Origin: Georgenia satyanarayanai
GTDB taxonomy: Bacteria > Actinomycetota > Actinomycetes > Actinomycetales > Actinomycetaceae
Assembly: GCF_900116375.1 (NCBI RefSeq)
Contig: NZ_UETB01000003.1
Location: 46,880 to 110,879, forward strand
Reading direction: 5' to 3'
Length of the DNA stretch: 64,000 bases
A program made the position numbers and the translations under genes. This document shows, in pieces, positions 49,438-59,251 of this stretch. The notes beneath the pieces were generated by a model. It was not told the origin of the DNA. It was given only the letters and a program-made list of their open reading frames with translations, and ran no database searches. Each line of letters opens with the position of its first letter. The stretch's first letter is position 1.

Positions 49438-49800
49438 ATGACCCACCTCCGGCGCGCCGTCCTCGCCCTCGCGCTCCTCCTCCATTTCGCGGCGCTGTAC
49501 GTCCCGCGGGTCCCGGGCGACGGTCCGGACCTGTTCCCGGGGGCGGACAAGGTCGCCCACGTCGGCATCTTCGCGCTCGTCGTCGCCGCGGCGCTGTGGG
49601 CGGGGCTGCCGGCGCGGTGGGTGGTGCCGCTCGCGCTCGTCCACGCGGTGGTGAGCGAGGCGGTGCAGCACGTCCTGCTGCCGGGACGCTCGGGCGACCC
49701 GTGGGACGCCCTGGCGGACGTCGTCGGCGTGGCGCTCGGGTGGGCCGCGGCAGCGCTGGTCACCCGCGCCGGGCGACGACCATCCGGTCCCGGCCGGTGA
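49438..49800 (+). CDS. VanZ-like membrane protein
   Basis: The 120-residue protein has three or four helices: VLALALLLHFAALYVPRVPG, DKVAHVGIFALVVAAALWAG, VPLALVHAVVSEAVQHVLLP and [20 protein letters not shown]. The motif DKVAHVGIF with the later EAVQHVLLPGRSGDPWDALA is the VanZ pattern. Teicoplanin resistance is known for VanZ itself, but most homologues have no proven role. ATG 49438 was chosen; ATG 49420 is an alternative. It is the only plus-strand gene in the 39.4-61 kb block, and its end overlaps prmC by 41 bp. Confidence 0.85.
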   Translation: MTHLRRAVLALALLLHFAALYVPRVPGDGPDLFPGADKVAHVGIFALVVAAALWAGLPARWVVPLALVHAVVSEAVQHVLLPGRSGDPWDALADVVGVALGWAAAALVTRAGRRPSGPGR

Positions 49801-50614
49801 GGTCCCGCACGGTGCGGACGTCGCTGAACGCGCCGGTCTGCACGCAGGCCGCACGGGCGGCGGCGGCCTGGACCTCCGCGTGCTCCATCACCACGGTCCC
49901 GCCGGGGCGCAGCAGCCGCGCCGCGGTGAGCAGGACGGCGCGCGGGACGTCGAGTCCGTCGGTCCCGCCGCCGTAGAGGGCGAGGTCGGGGTCGTGGTCG
50001 CGGACCTCGGGGTCGTGGGGAACGGCGTCCGGCGGCACGTACGGCGGGTTGGAGACGACGACGTCGACCGTGCCGTCCAGCTCGGGCAGCGCCGTCGCGG
50101 CGTCGCCGGGGACGAGGGTGACGTGCGGGGCGAGGTCGGCGACGTTGCGGGCGGCGACGGCGAGCGCCTGCGGGCTCAGCTCGACCGCCCAGACGGCGGC
50201 CGTGGGCACCTCGGTGGCGACGGCGAGCGCGATCGCCCCCGATCCCGTGCACAGGTCGACGACGCGCGGTGCGGGCAGCTGCCGAGCGGCGGTGATGGCC
50301 TCCTCGGCGACCATCTCGGTCTCGGGACGCACGACGAAGGCACCCGGCTCGCTCACGAGGCGCAGGTGACGGAAGAACATCTCCCCGGTGAGGTGCTGGA
50401 GCGGCTCGCGGCGCCGTCGCCGGTCGACGAGGGCGGCGAAGTCGGTGAGCTGGTCAGGGCCCGGCCGTTCGGCGGTGACGAGCGGGCCGGCGAGGACGTG
50501 CTCGGCCAGGAGCCGCGCGTCGACGTCGGGCGAGGGCACCCCGGCGTCCGCGAGCAGCGCTGCGGCGCCCCGGACGGCCTCCCGCCACGAGACGTCGGCG
50601 GGGTCCTCAGGCAT
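49760..50614 (-). CDS. prmC: Release factor glutamine methyltransferase
   Basis: PrmC methylates the glutamine of the GGQ motif in peptide release factors. The 284-residue protein has the N-terminal helical domain ([20 protein letters not shown]) and [20 protein letters not shown]. The SAM-binding site is [16 protein letters not shown] and the catalytic motif [11 protein letters not shown]. The ATG at 50614 overlaps the prfA stop by 8 nt, so the enzyme is co-translated with its substrate. Its 3' end overlaps the convergent VanZ-like gene. Confidence 0.96.
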   Translation of the reverse strand: MPEDPADVSWREAVRGAAALLADAGVPSPDVDARLLAEHVLAGPLVTAERPGPDQLTDFAALVDRRRRREPLQHLTGEMFFRHLRLVSEPGAFVVRPETEMVAEEAITAARQLPAPRVVDLCTGSGAIALAVATEVPTAAVWAVELSPQALAVAARNVADLAPHVTLVPGDAATALPELDGTVDVVVSNPPYVPPDAVPHDPEVRDHDPDLALYGGGTDGLDVPRAVLLTAARLLRPGGTVVMEHAEVQAAAARAACVQTGAFSDVRTVRDLTGRDRMVVARRG

Positions 50615-51698
50615 GGGCGGCGGCGGCGAGCCGCTCGGCGGCGTCCAGCTCGACGGCGGAGGCGATGACGGCCGCGAGGTCGCCGTCCAGGACGTGGTCG
50701 AGGTTGTAGGCCTTGAACCCGGTGCGGTGGTCGGCGATCCGGTTCTCGGGGTAGTTGTACGTGCGGATCCGCTCGGAGCGGTCCACCGTGCGCACCTGGG
50801 AGCGGCGCGTGGCGGACGCGGCCGCCGCCGCCTCCTGCTGGCGGGCGGCGAGGAGCCGCGCGCGCAGGACGCGCATCGCCTGCTCGCGGTTCTGCAGCTG
50901 GGACTTCTCGTTCTGCATCGACACGACGATCCCGGTGGGGACGTGGGTGATGCGCACGGCGGAGTCGGTCGTGTTGACGCTCTGGCCACCGGGGCCGGAG
51001 GAGCGGTAGACGTCGATGCGCAGGTCGTTCTGGTCGATCTCGACCTCGCCCGGGTCGTCCGCCTCCGGCAGCACGAGCACGCCGGCCGCGGAGGTGTGGA
51101 TGCGGCCCTGCGACTCGGTGACTGGCACCCGCTGGACGCGGTGGACCCCGCCCTCGTACTTGAGGCTGGCCCACACCCCGTCTGACGGGTCGTCGAGGCT
51201 GCCGCGCGTCTTCACGGCGACGGCGACGTCCTTGTAGCCGCCGAGGTCGGACTCGGTGGCGCTGATGAGCTGGGTGGACCACCCGCGGCGCTCGGCGTAG
51301 CGCAGGTACATGCGCAGGAGGTCGCCGGCGAAGAGCGCGGACTCCTCCCCGCCCTCCCCCGCCTTGATCTCGAGGATGACGTCGCGGCCGTCGTCGGGGT
51401 CCTGCGGGACGAGGACGGTGCGCAGGTGCTCGGCGGCGTCGTCGGCGGCCTTGCGCAGCGTCGGCAGCTCGGCGGCGAAGGACTCGTCCACCTCGGCGAG
51501 CTCGGCGGCGGCCTCGGCGTCGTCGGTGGCGGTGCGCCAGGCGGTGTAGGCCGACACGACGCGGGTCAGCTCGGCGTAGCGCCGCCCCAGCCGCTTGGCC
51601 TTGCCGGCGTCCGCGTGGACGCCCGGGTCCGCCAGCGCCTGCTCGATCTCGGCGTGCTCGGCCAGCATCGGCTCGACAGCCGAGAAGTCCTCACTCAC
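50607..51698 (-). CDS. prfA: Peptide chain release factor 1
   Basis: RF1 reads UAA and UAG stops. The 363-residue protein has the GGQ catalytic loop [20 protein letters not shown] and the decoding domain with [20 protein letters not shown], where the PxT-type motif is [28 protein letters not shown] opens the N-terminal domain. GTG 51698 has GAGGAG upstream. It is in the classical rpmE-prfA-prmC cluster. Confidence 0.97.
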   Translation of the reverse strand: MSEDFSAVEPMLAEHAEIEQALADPGVHADAGKAKRLGRRYAELTRVVSAYTAWRTATDDAEAAAELAEVDESFAAELPTLRKAADDAAEHLRTVLVPQDPDDGRDVILEIKAGEGGEESALFAGDLLRMYLRYAERRGWSTQLISATESDLGGYKDVAVAVKTRGSLDDPSDGVWASLKYEGGVHRVQRVPVTESQGRIHTSAAGVLVLPEADDPGEVEIDQNDLRIDVYRSSGPGGQSVNTTDSAVRITHVPTGIVVSMQNEKSQLQNREQAMRVLRARLLAARQQEAAAAASATRRSQVRTVDRSERIRTYNYPENRIADHRTGFKAYNLDHVLDGDLAAVIASAVELDAAERLAAAAHA

Positions 51699-51757
51699 GC
51701 TCGCTCCTCTCCGGGCCCACCGATGGCGACGTTCCTGGCATGGGGGTGGGCAGACGA

Positions 51758-51788
51758 CAGCGCCGGTGGGATGCTCCCACCGGCGCTG
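51758..51788. terminator. Hairpin terminator after rpmE
   Basis: A perfect 14-bp stem (51758-51771 with 51775-51788) with a 3-nt loop lies 8 bp beyond the rpmE stop on the minus strand. Confidence 0.8.
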
Positions 51789-51796
51789 GACGACTA

Positions 51797-52006
51797 CTAC
51801 TTGCGCTTGCCGTACCGCTGCTCGAAGCGCGCGACCCGACCACCGGTGTCGAGGATCTTCTGCTTGCCCGTGTAGAACGGGTGGCAGGCGCTGCAGACGT
51901 CAGCGTGGATCTCGCCGCTGGTGGCGGTGGAGCGGGTCTCGAACGTGTTCCCACAGGTACACGTCACCGTGGTGGTGACGTACTCGGGGTGGATGCCCTG
52001 CTTCAT
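51797..52006 (-). CDS. rpmE: 50S ribosomal protein bL31 (zinc-binding form)
   Basis: The 69-residue protein [20 protein letters not shown] has Cys residues in CTCG and CSAC, the zinc-ribbon (C+) form. [20 protein letters not shown] is the diagnostic bL31 segment. Zinc-starved actinobacteria usually switch to a C- paralogue, which is not in this window. AAGGAG precedes the ATG. Confidence 0.98.
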   Translation of the reverse strand: MKQGIHPEYVTTTVTCTCGNTFETRSTATSGEIHADVCSACHPFYTGKQKILDTGGRVARFEQRYGKRK

Positions 52007-52114
52007 GTGTGTCTCCTTGGTGTGCTTCGCTCCCGGGTCGGCCCGCGCGGTACGTGCCGTGAACCGGAAGTCGACGTTCCATCGTGCCAGAACGCCGCGG
52101 CGTGCGGATATCTT

Positions 52115-52136
52115 CCCACGGCCCGAGGGCCGGTGG
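52115..52136 (-). terminator. Possible rho-gene terminator hairpin
   Basis: CCAC-GGCCC and GGGCC-GGTGG can pair around a 2-nt loop immediately after the rho stop (52139). The stem has a mismatch or bulge, so confidence is limited. Confidence 0.4.
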
Positions 52137-52138
52137 CA

Positions 52139-54151
52139 TCAGTCGTTGCCCATCCCGGGTGTGGTCTTCTGCACGGTGAGCAGGAACTCGGCGTTCGAGC
52201 TCGTCCCGCGCATCTTGCCGAGGAGCAGCTCGACGGCCTGCTGCTGGTCGAGGCCGCTCATGACGCGCCGCAGCTTCCACACGATCCGCAGCTCCTCGGG
52301 CGACAGGAGCAGCTCCTCGCGGCGGGTGCCGGACGCGTTGACGTCCACCGCCGGGAAGATCCTCTTGTCGGCGAGGGAACGCGACAGCCGCAGCTCCATG
52401 TTCCCCGTGCCCTTGAACTCCTCGAAGATCACCTCGTCCATCTTCGAGCCGGTCTCCACGAGCGCGGAGGCGACGATGGTGAGCGAGCCGCCGTCCTCGA
52501 TGTTGCGGGCCGCGCCGAAGAAGCGCTTGGGCGGGTAGAGCGCCGAGGCGTCCACGCCGCCGGACAGGATCCGGCCCGAGGCGGGTGCGGCGAGGTTGTA
52601 GGCACGCGACAGGCGGGTGATCGAGTCGAGGAGCACGACGACGTCCTGCCCCAGCTCGACGAGACGCTTGGCGCGCTCGATGGCGAGCTCGGCGACGATC
52701 GTGTGGTCCGAGGCCGGCCGGTCGAAGGTCGAGGCGATGACCTCACCCTTGACCGTGCGCTGCATGTCGGTGACCTCTTCGGGCCGCTCGTCCACGAGCA
52801 CCACCATGAGGTGGACCTCAGGGTTGTTCGTCGTGATCGCGTTCGCCATCTGCTGCATGACGATCGTCTTGCCGGCCTTGGGCGGGGCGACGATGAGGCC
52901 GCGCTGGCCCTTGCCGATGGGGGCGACGAGGTCGACGATCCGCCCCGTCATCGCCGAGGAGACCGTCTCCAGGCGCAGCGGCTCCTGGGGGTAGAGCGGC
53001 GTCAGCTTGGAGAACTCCGGGCGCTGGCGTGCACGGTCGGCCGGCGTGCCGTTGACGGAGTCCAGGCGCACGAGAGCGTTGAACTTCTGGCGCTGCTGCT
53101 CGTCCTGCGGCTGGCGCACGGCGCCGGTGACGGCGTCGCCCCTGCGCAGGCCGTGCTTCTTCACCTGGTTGAGCGAGACGTAGACGTCGTTGGGCCCGGG
53201 CAGGTAGCCGCTCGTGCGGACGAAGGCGTAGTTGTCGAGGATGTCGAGGATGCCCGCGACGGGGAGCAGGACGTCGTCCTCGGTGACCTCGAGCTCGTCG
53301 AAGCCGGGGAGGTCTCCCCCGCCGGGCCGGCGCTTGCGGTTGCGGTCCCGGTTGCGGCGGCGGTTGCGTCCGGTGCGGTCGGTCTCCGGCTCGGCGCGGC
53401 GCTGCTCGCTGCGGCGTGCGTCCTCGCGGCGGTCCTCGGCCTCGTCACGCGGGGCCGGCAGCTCGATCGCCTCGAGGGCCTTGACGGCACGCTCCCGGTC
53501 GACCGGCTCACGCTGCTGGCGGGCGGCCGGCTGCTCGGGCTGCTGCTCCGCCTGCGCACGCTCGCGCCGCTCGGCCTGGGAGCGCTCACGCTGCTCGCCC
53601 TGCCCACGGTCACGCTGCTCCGCACGGTCCCGCTGCTCGGCACGTTCACGGCGGGGCGGGCGCTGCCGCTCGCCGCCGTCCTCGGTCACGGCGGGCTGCT
53701 CGGCCGCCTGGCTGCCTGCACGCGGCTGGCCGGCCTCGGCGGAGGCGCGGCGGCTGCGTCCACGACGCGGCGCCGGACCGTCGCTGGGGGCGGCGTCGGT
53801 GGAGGCCGGTGCGTCGGTGGAGGCGGCGTCGGTGGAGGCCGGCCCGTCGGAGGAGGCCCGCCCGTTGGTGGAGGCCCGCCCGTCGGAGGAGGCCGGCGCG
53901 TCGGAGGAGGCTGCGGAGGCGGCGGGCGCCTCGCTGGCGGAGCCGGCGGGCGCCGTGCGGGACGCGGCGGCGCCGGCGCCGCTCGAGCTCCCGCGGGCGT
54001 CGCGGATGGCGGCGACGAGGTCGCTCTTGCGCATCCGGGTGGTGCCCTTGAGCCCCATGCCGGCGGCGAGCGACTGGAGCTCGGCCAGCTTCATGGTGCT
54101 CAGCGAGCCACCGCCGGCGCGGGCCGCGGTAGCGTCAAGCTGTTCTGTCAC
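52139..54151 (-). CDS. rho: Transcription termination factor Rho
   Basis: The 670-residue hexameric helicase ends transcription at unstructured RNA. STMKLAELQSLAAGMGLKGT is the Rho N-terminal motif. An unusually long disordered insertion (about 70-290), rich in Ala/Ser/Pro then Arg/Gln/Glu (QAERRERAQAEQQPEQPA), follows. The RNA-binding domain has VAGILDILDNYAFVRTSGYL, and the ATPase has P-loop APPKAGKTIVMQ, Walker B VVVLLDSITRLSRAYN and DQQQAVELLLGKMR near the end. Such insertions are typical of high-GC actinobacteria and add RNA binding. GTG 54151 has AAGGAACC upstream and overlaps a small upstream ORF. Confidence 0.97.
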   Translation of the reverse strand: MTEQLDATAARAGGGSLSTMKLAELQSLAAGMGLKGTTRMRKSDLVAAIRDARGSSSGAGAAASRTAPAGSASEAPAASAASSDAPASSDGRASTNGRASSDGPASTDAASTDAPASTDAAPSDGPAPRRGRSRRASAEAGQPRAGSQAAEQPAVTEDGGERQRPPRRERAEQRDRAEQRDRGQGEQRERSQAERRERAQAEQQPEQPAARQQREPVDRERAVKALEAIELPAPRDEAEDRREDARRSEQRRAEPETDRTGRNRRRNRDRNRKRRPGGGDLPGFDELEVTEDDVLLPVAGILDILDNYAFVRTSGYLPGPNDVYVSLNQVKKHGLRRGDAVTGAVRQPQDEQQRQKFNALVRLDSVNGTPADRARQRPEFSKLTPLYPQEPLRLETVSSAMTGRIVDLVAPIGKGQRGLIVAPPKAGKTIVMQQMANAITTNNPEVHLMVVLVDERPEEVTDMQRTVKGEVIASTFDRPASDHTIVAELAIERAKRLVELGQDVVVLLDSITRLSRAYNLAAPASGRILSGGVDASALYPPKRFFGAARNIEDGGSLTIVASALVETGSKMDEVIFEEFKGTGNMELRLSRSLADKRIFPAVDVNASGTRREELLLSPEELRIVWKLRRVMSGLDQQQAVELLLGKMRGTSSNAEFLLTVQKTTPGMGND

Positions 54152-54237
54152 GAGGTTCCTTCCCTCGGAATTGGCCCCATGACCTGAGGCCGGGCGAGCC
54201 CGGACGACGTCCGGGGGTGATGACTCCGCACGACCAT
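54148..54237 (-). CDS. Possible small upstream ORF in the rho leader
   Basis: A 29-codon frame MVVRSHHPRTSSGLARPQVM runs through the rho leader and its TGA overlaps the rho GTG as GTGA. It includes a hairpin at 54200-54214. No strong Shine-Dalgarno stands before its ATG, so translation is uncertain. If translated, it would couple rho initiation to leader translation. Confidence 0.3.
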   Translation of the reverse strand: MVVRSHHPRTSSGLARPQVMGPIPREGTS

Positions 54238-54334
54238 GACCGCAGACCGCGGCAGAAGATCGGGGGAGGAGTGCCGCGGCCCGGTGGCTGGACACCCGCG
54301 TGGGGTCGCAGCGCGAGGGCGCCGAGGCGCGTCA

Positions 54335-54340
54335 AGTGTA
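54335..54340 (-). promoter_or_regulatory. -10 hexamer (TACACT), rho
   Basis: TACACT on the minus strand fits TANNNT. Transcription from about 54327 would leave a long leader of about 175 nt before rho, room for autoregulation, which is known for rho in E. coli. Confidence 0.45.
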
Positions 54341-54384
54341 GCAGCCGCGGCCCGCGGGAGCACCGAGGGGACGGCGCGGCGCCG

Positions 54385-55287
54385 TCAGGCGGTGACGAGC
54401 CGGGCGCCGCGCGTGACCGCGGGGGTGAGGACCCGCCAGCCGTGCCGCGTGAACGCGGCGACGTGGGCGTCCTCCGCCCGGGTGAGCGTGAGGACGCTCG
54501 GCCCCGCCCCGGAGACGACGGCGGGCAACCCGAGCTCGCGCAACGTGTCGATGACGCGCAGCGACTCCTCCATGACCACCGCGCGCTGGCGCTGGTGCAG
54601 ACGGTCCTCGGTGGCGGGCACGAGGAGGTCGGGACGCTCGGCGAGCGCGAGGACCAGCAGCGCGGCCCGGCCGGCGTTGAAGGCACCGTCCTCGTGGGGC
54701 ACCTGCCGCGGCAGCACGGAGCGGGCGGTTCCGGTGAGCAGCTCTCCCGGGGGCACGAGCACGGTGGGGCGCACGTGCTCCCCCACCCTCAGCCGGGCGG
54801 CGCGCGGGCGCCCGTCCTGGGACCACGCGACGGTCGCGCCGCCGAGGATCGCGGGGGCCGCGTTGTCCGGGTGGCCCTCGAACTCGGTGGCGAGCGCGAG
54901 GATCGTGTCGTCGTCGAGCGCCTCGGGGTCCGCGACGAGCCCGCGGGCGGCGACGAGTCCGCCGACGACGGCGGCCGCCGAGGAGCCCAGCCCGCGCCCG
55001 TGCGGGATGCGGTTGTGGCAGCGCAGCTCGAGCCCGGCCTGCGGGGCACCGGCGTGGTCGAGCGCCGCGCGGATGGCACGGACGACGAGGTGGTTCTCCC
55101 CTTCCGGCAGCGACCCGGCGCCGCTGCCGGTGACGGTGACCTGGGTGAGGCCCGTCGTCGCGCGCACGGCGATGTCGTCGACGACGTCGATCGCCAGTCC
55201 CAGTGCGTCGAAGCCGGGTCCGAGGTTGGCGCTGGTGGCGGGGACCTGCACCCGCACCGTGTCGTGCGCGAGCCGGCCCATCGTCAC
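54385..55287 (-). CDS. thrB: Homoserine kinase
   Basis: The 300-residue GHMP kinase phosphorylates homoserine in threonine synthesis. It has [20 protein letters not shown], the ATP loop [20 protein letters not shown] and the third motif [21 protein letters not shown] 55287 overlaps the thrC stop (GTGA); ATG 55281 is an alternative. It is the third gene of hom-thrC-thrB. Confidence 0.97.
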   Translation of the reverse strand: MTMGRLAHDTVRVQVPATSANLGPGFDALGLAIDVVDDIAVRATTGLTQVTVTGSGAGSLPEGENHLVVRAIRAALDHAGAPQAGLELRCHNRIPHGRGLGSSAAAVVGGLVAARGLVADPEALDDDTILALATEFEGHPDNAAPAILGGATVAWSQDGRPRAARLRVGEHVRPTVLVPPGELLTGTARSVLPRQVPHEDGAFNAGRAALLVLALAERPDLLVPATEDRLHQRQRAVVMEESLRVIDTLRELGLPAVVSGAGPSVLTLTRAEDAHVAAFTRHGWRVLTPAVTRGARLVTA

Positions 55288-56360
55288 GCGAGCCCGAGGG
55301 CCGCCGCCGTGGCCGCGGCCTGCGGCGCGACGACCTCCGGGTCGATGTCCGCGTTGCCGAGGGCGGTGGCGGTGTCCTTGAGCCCGTTGCCGGTCACCGT
55401 GCACACGATCGTCGCGCCGGCCGGCACGAGGCCACGCTCGGCGGCCTGGAGCAGCCCGGCGACGCTCGCCGCGGACGCCGGCTCGACGAAGACGCCGACC
55501 TCGCGGGCGAGCAGCGCCTGCGCGTCGAGGATCTGGGCGTCGCTCACGGCGTCGATCCAGCCGCCGGACTCGTCACGCGCGGCCTCCGCCAGCGTCCAGG
55601 AGGCCGGGTTGCCGATGCGGATCGCCGTCGCGACGGTCTCGGGGTGCTCCACGGGCGCGCCCTTGACGAAGGGTGCGGCGCCCTCGGCCTGCACGCCCCA
55701 CATCTGCGGGGTGCGGGTCGCCCGGGCCGGCAGGCCGGGGGCGTCCGTGGCGTACTCGCGGTAGCCCATCCAGTAGGCGGAGATGTTGCCGGCGTTGCCG
55801 ACCGGCAGGACGTGGATGTCCGGCGCGTCACCGAGGGCGTCGACGACCTCGAAGGCCGCCGTCTTCTGGCCCTGCAGGCGGAAGGGGTTGACGGAGTTGA
55901 CGAGCGCCACCGGGTAGTCCTCGGCCAGCGAGCGGACGATGGTGAGGCAGTCGTCGAAGTTGCCGTCCACAGCCACGAGCTCGGCGCCGTGGACGATCGC
56001 CTGGGCGAGCTTGCCGGCGGCAATCTTCCCGGCGGGCAGCACGACGGCGCAGCGCAGCCCGGCGCGCACGGCGTAGGCGGCGGCGGAGGCGGAGGTGTTC
56101 CCGGTGGAGGCGCACACGACCATCTCGGTGTCCGTCGCCGCGACCTTCGACATCGCCATCGTCATGCCACGGTCCTTGAAGGAGCCGGTGGGGTTGGCGC
56201 CCTCGACCTTGACGTGCACCTGCGCGCCGACGCGCTCGCTGAGCACGGGCGCGGCGACGAGCGGCGTCCCGCCCTCGCCGAGGGTGACGACGGGGTCACC
56301 GGGCTCGATCGGCAGCCGGTCGGCGTACTCGGTGATCACGCCTTGCCACTGGTGCGCCAT
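55284..56360 (-). CDS. thrC: Threonine synthase
   Basis: The 358-residue PLP enzyme converts phosphohomoserine to threonine. The PLP lysine lies in [20 protein letters not shown] and the phosphate loop in [40 protein letters not shown] is also diagnostic. ATG 56360 overlaps the hom stop (TGATG). It is the short actinobacterial form, without the extended N-terminus of plant or yeast enzymes. Confidence 0.97.
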   Translation of the reverse strand: MAHQWQGVITEYADRLPIEPGDPVVTLGEGGTPLVAAPVLSERVGAQVHVKVEGANPTGSFKDRGMTMAMSKVAATDTEMVVCASTGNTSASAAAYAVRAGLRCAVVLPAGKIAAGKLAQAIVHGAELVAVDGNFDDCLTIVRSLAEDYPVALVNSVNPFRLQGQKTAAFEVVDALGDAPDIHVLPVGNAGNISAYWMGYREYATDAPGLPARATRTPQMWGVQAEGAAPFVKGAPVEHPETVATAIRIGNPASWTLAEAARDESGGWIDAVSDAQILDAQALLAREVGVFVEPASAASVAGLLQAAERGLVPAGATIVCTVTGNGLKDTATALGNADIDPEVVAPQAAATAAALGLA

Positions 56361-57661
56361 CAGACGTCCTCCACCCTGGTCACGGCCAGCACGCGCTTGA
56401 CCGACGGAATACGGGCGACGGCGTCGGCCGTCGCTGCCAGCGCAGCCTCGCTGGCCCGGTGCGTGACGACGACGAGCACGGCGGCGCCGTCGGCGGCGTG
56501 CACCTGCTCCTGCGTCACGGTCATGATCGACAGGCCCTTCTCCCCGAAGGTGCCGGCGATCTCGGCGAGCACGCCCGGCACGTCGGCGACCTCGAGGCGC
56601 AGCTGGAACTGCGTCGTCACCTCGTCCCCGCCCAGCAGCGGCAGCTCGGCGTAGCGGGACTCGGCCGGGCCACGCCCGCCGGAGACACGGTTGCGCCCGG
56701 CCGCGACGACGTCGCCGAGCACCGCGGACGCGGTCGGCGCCCCGCCGGCGCCCTGGCCGTAGAACATGAGCCGGCCGGCGGCCTCGGTGTCGACGACGAC
56801 GGCGTTGTAGGCGCCGTGCACCGCGGCCAGCGGGTGCTCGAGGGGCAGGAGGGCGGGGTGGACCCGCACGGAGATGCCGTCCCCGTCCGCGGTCGTGCGC
56901 CGCTCGGCGATGGCGAGCAGCTTGATGACGTGGTGGCCGCGGGTGGCGGCCTCGACGTCGGCGGCGGTGACGTAGCGGATTCCCTCGACGGGGACGTCGT
57001 CGATGCTCACCCGGGTGTGGAAGGCCAGGGAGGCGAGGATGGCGATCTTCGCGGCGGCGTCGTGGCCGTCGATGTCCGCGGTGGGGTCGGCCTCCGCGTA
57101 GCCCAGCGCCTGGGCGTCGGCGAGCGCCTCGCCGAAGCCGACACCGCGGGAGGTCATCTCGTCGAGGATGAAGTTCGTCGTGCCGTTGACGATGCCGACG
57201 ACGCGCCGTACGTGGTCCCCCGCGAAGGACTCCCGCACCCCGCGCACGACGGGGACGGCGCCGGCGACGGCGGCCTCGAAGTAGAGGTCGACGCCCCGCT
57301 CCTCGGCGGCCTCGTAGAGCTCGGGGCCGTGGGCGGCGAGGAGGGCCTTGTTCGCGGTGACGACGCCGGCGCCGGCCTCGATCGCCTCGAGGACGAGGCT
57401 GCGGGCAGGCTCGATGCCGCCCATGAGCTCGATGACGAGGTCAGCGTCGCGGACGAGGCCGGAGGCGTCCGTGGTGAGCAGCCGGGTGTCGACGACGTCG
57501 GCCCGGGGCACGGTGGTGTCCCGCACCGCGATGCCCACGACCTCGAGCCGGGCACCGGTCCGCGCGGTGAGGTCGCCCGCCTGCTCGGTGAGCAGCCGTA
57601 CCACCTCGGTCCCGACGGTCCCGCACCCGAGCACGGCGACGCGCAGCGCCCGCTCACTCAT
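56360..57661 (-). CDS. hom: Homoserine dehydrogenase
   Basis: The 433-residue enzyme reduces aspartate semialdehyde to homoserine. The Rossmann motif is [20 protein letters not shown]. The catalytic region reads [20 protein letters not shown] with [22 protein letters not shown]-terminal ACT domain ([20 protein letters not shown]) indicates feedback by threonine, as in the family. ATG 57661 has AGGAG 8 nt upstream. A TATCCT -10 at 57693-57698 makes hom the first gene of hom-thrC-thrB. Confidence 0.97.
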   Translation of the reverse strand: MSERALRVAVLGCGTVGTEVVRLLTEQAGDLTARTGARLEVVGIAVRDTTVPRADVVDTRLLTTDASGLVRDADLVIELMGGIEPARSLVLEAIEAGAGVVTANKALLAAHGPELYEAAEERGVDLYFEAAVAGAVPVVRGVRESFAGDHVRRVVGIVNGTTNFILDEMTSRGVGFGEALADAQALGYAEADPTADIDGHDAAAKIAILASLAFHTRVSIDDVPVEGIRYVTAADVEAATRGHHVIKLLAIAERRTTADGDGISVRVHPALLPLEHPLAAVHGAYNAVVVDTEAAGRLMFYGQGAGGAPTASAVLGDVVAAGRNRVSGGRGPAESRYAELPLLGGDEVTTQFQLRLEVADVPGVLAEIAGTFGEKGLSIMTVTQEQVHAADGAAVLVVVTHRASEAALAATADAVARIPSVKRVLAVTRVEDV

Positions 57662-57692
57662 CAACTACTCCTATCGTCCTGCCGGCGCGGCC

Positions 57693-57698
57693 AGGATA
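57693..57698 (-). promoter_or_regulatory. -10 hexamer (TATCCT), hom-thrC-thrB
   Basis: TATCCT on the minus strand fits TANNNT; a start near 57685 leaves a leader of about 25 nt with the AGGAG site. Confidence 0.45.
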
Positions 57699-57762
57699 CG
57701 GGCGGCGCCGAGGGCGCCCGTCACGCGTCCACCTGCTGTCACCCACCCCACCCCATCACCCC

Positions 57763-57812
57763 CCTCGCCGAGCGCTGAGTTGTTCCGCGGAACAACTCAG
57801 CGCTCGGCGAGG
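57763..57812. terminator. 50-nt perfect loopless palindrome after lysA
   Basis: Two perfect 25-nt arms (57763-57787 and 57788-57812) meet without a loop around TTCCGCGGAA. The left flank is C-rich and the right flank G-rich, so a longer imperfect stem is possible. It lies 69 bp downstream of the lysA stop and upstream of the hom promoter, so a terminator role is most likely. Confidence 0.7.
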
Positions 57813-57880
57813 TGGGGGTGGGGGCGAGGGGGGGGTGTGGGGAGGGCGAGAAAGGGGAGGGAGGGGCGAGGGGCACGCGG

Positions 57881-59251
57881 TCAGCCGAGGTCGAGGGCGA
57901 GGAGGTCCTCCTCGGTCTCGGGCCGCACGACGTAGCGCGCCTGCCCGTCCCGCACGGCCAGCACGCCCGGCCGCGGGAGGAGGTTGTAGTTCGAGGCCAT
58001 CGAGCGCCCGTAGGCACCGGTGGCGGGCACGGCGAGCAGGTCGCCGGCGGTGACGTCACCCGGGAGGAGGACGTCACGCACGACGACGTCCCCGCTCTCG
58101 CAGTGCTTGCCGACCACGCGCGAGACGACGGCGGGCGCCTCGCTGCGGCGGCTCGCGACGGCGGCGGTGTAGACGGCGTCGTAGAGGGCGGTACGGATGT
58201 TGTCGCTCATCCCGCCGTCGACGGAGACGTACCGGCGCTCGGTGCCCTCCTCCGTCGTCACCGGCTTGACCGTGCCGACCCGGTAGAGGGTCAGCCCGGC
58301 CGGCCCGACGACGGCGCGCCCCGGCTCCACCGACACCCGCGGCGGCGGCGTGCCGAGCTCGGCGGACAGGCGGCGCACGACGCCGGCGAGCGCGGGGGCG
58401 ATCTGCGCGGGCGTGAGCGGGAGGTCGGCGCCGGTGTAGGAGATCCCGTAACCGCCGCCGAGGTCGACCTCGGGCATGAGCGTGCCGGTCTCGGCGGCCA
58501 CCTCGGCGCGCAGGCGCAGGAGCGCGCCGGCTGCGACCTCGAAGCCGGACAGGTCGAGGATCTGGGAGCCGATGTGGGAGTGCAGGCCCAGGAGCGTGAG
58601 CTCGGGACGGGCGAGGACGGCGTCGACGGCGGCACGGGCGGCCCCGCTCGTGAGCGACAGGCCGAACTTCTGGTCCTCGTGGGCGGTGGCGATGAAGTCG
58701 TGGCCGCCGGCGTGGACGCCGGTCGTCACGCGGACCATGACGGGCGCGGGCAGCTCGAGACGCCCGGCGAGGTCGGCGAGGTGCTCGATCTCCGCGAGGG
58801 AGTCGACGACGATACGGCCCACCCCGGCTCGCAGCGCCCGCTCGAGCTCGGCGTCGGACTTGTTGTTGCCGTGCAGCGCGATCGTGTCCCCCGGGACCCC
58901 GGCACGCAGGGCCACGGCGAGCTCACCGCCCGTGGACACGTCCACGTGCATGCCCTCCTCGGACACCCAGCGGTCGACCGCGACGGACGCGAAGGCCTTG
59001 CTCGCGTAGTACACGTCGGCGCCGGCGAGGTCCGCGAAGGCCTCGGTGAAGGCGGTGACGAAGGCGCGGGCCCGGCCGCGCAGGTCCGCCTCGTCCAGGA
59101 CGTAGACGGGGGTGCGGTGCTCGGCGGCGATGTCCCGCACGTCGAGGCCGCCCACCTCGAGGCTGCCGTCGGCGGTGCGGCGGACCGAGCCCGCCCACGG
59201 GGTGCGGGGGTCCTCGGCGGACGGCTCGGGGGCCGCCGTCGGCGAGGTCAC
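57881..59251 (-). CDS. lysA: Diaminopimelate decarboxylase
   Basis: The 456-residue PLP enzyme makes lysine from meso-diaminopimelate. The alanine-racemase-like barrel has the PLP lysine in VYYASKAFASVAVDRWV. GLHSHIGSQILDLSGF and DLGGGYGISYTGADLPL follow, with the active-site Cys in VVGKHCESGDVVVRDVLLPG. ATGAYGRSMASNYNLLPRP closes the site. GTG 59251 overlaps the argS stop (GTGA), the usual argS-lysA arrangement. Confidence 0.97.
   Translation of the reverse strand: MTSPTAAPEPSAEDPRTPWAGSVRRTADGSLEVGGLDVRDIAAEHRTPVYVLDEADLRGRARAFVTAFTEAFADLAGADVYYASKAFASVAVDRWVSEEGMHVDVSTGGELAVALRAGVPGDTIALHGNNKSDAELERALRAGVGRIVVDSLAEIEHLADLAGRLELPAPVMVRVTTGVHAGGHDFIATAHEDQKFGLSLTSGAARAAVDAVLARPELTLLGLHSHIGSQILDLSGFEVAAGALLRLRAEVAAETGTLMPEVDLGGGYGISYTGADLPLTPAQIAPALAGVVRRLSAELGTPPPRVSVEPGRAVVGPAGLTLYRVGTVKPVTTEEGTERRYVSVDGGMSDNIRTALYDAVYTAAVASRRSEAPAVVSRVVGKHCESGDVVVRDVLLPGDVTAGDLLAVPATGAYGRSMASNYNLLPRPGVLAVRDGQARYVVRPETEEDLLALDLG

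Noticed and set aside
57662..57664. TTG start for hom
   Set aside because: The next codon is ATG with AGGAG at good spacing, so the TTG is not needed.
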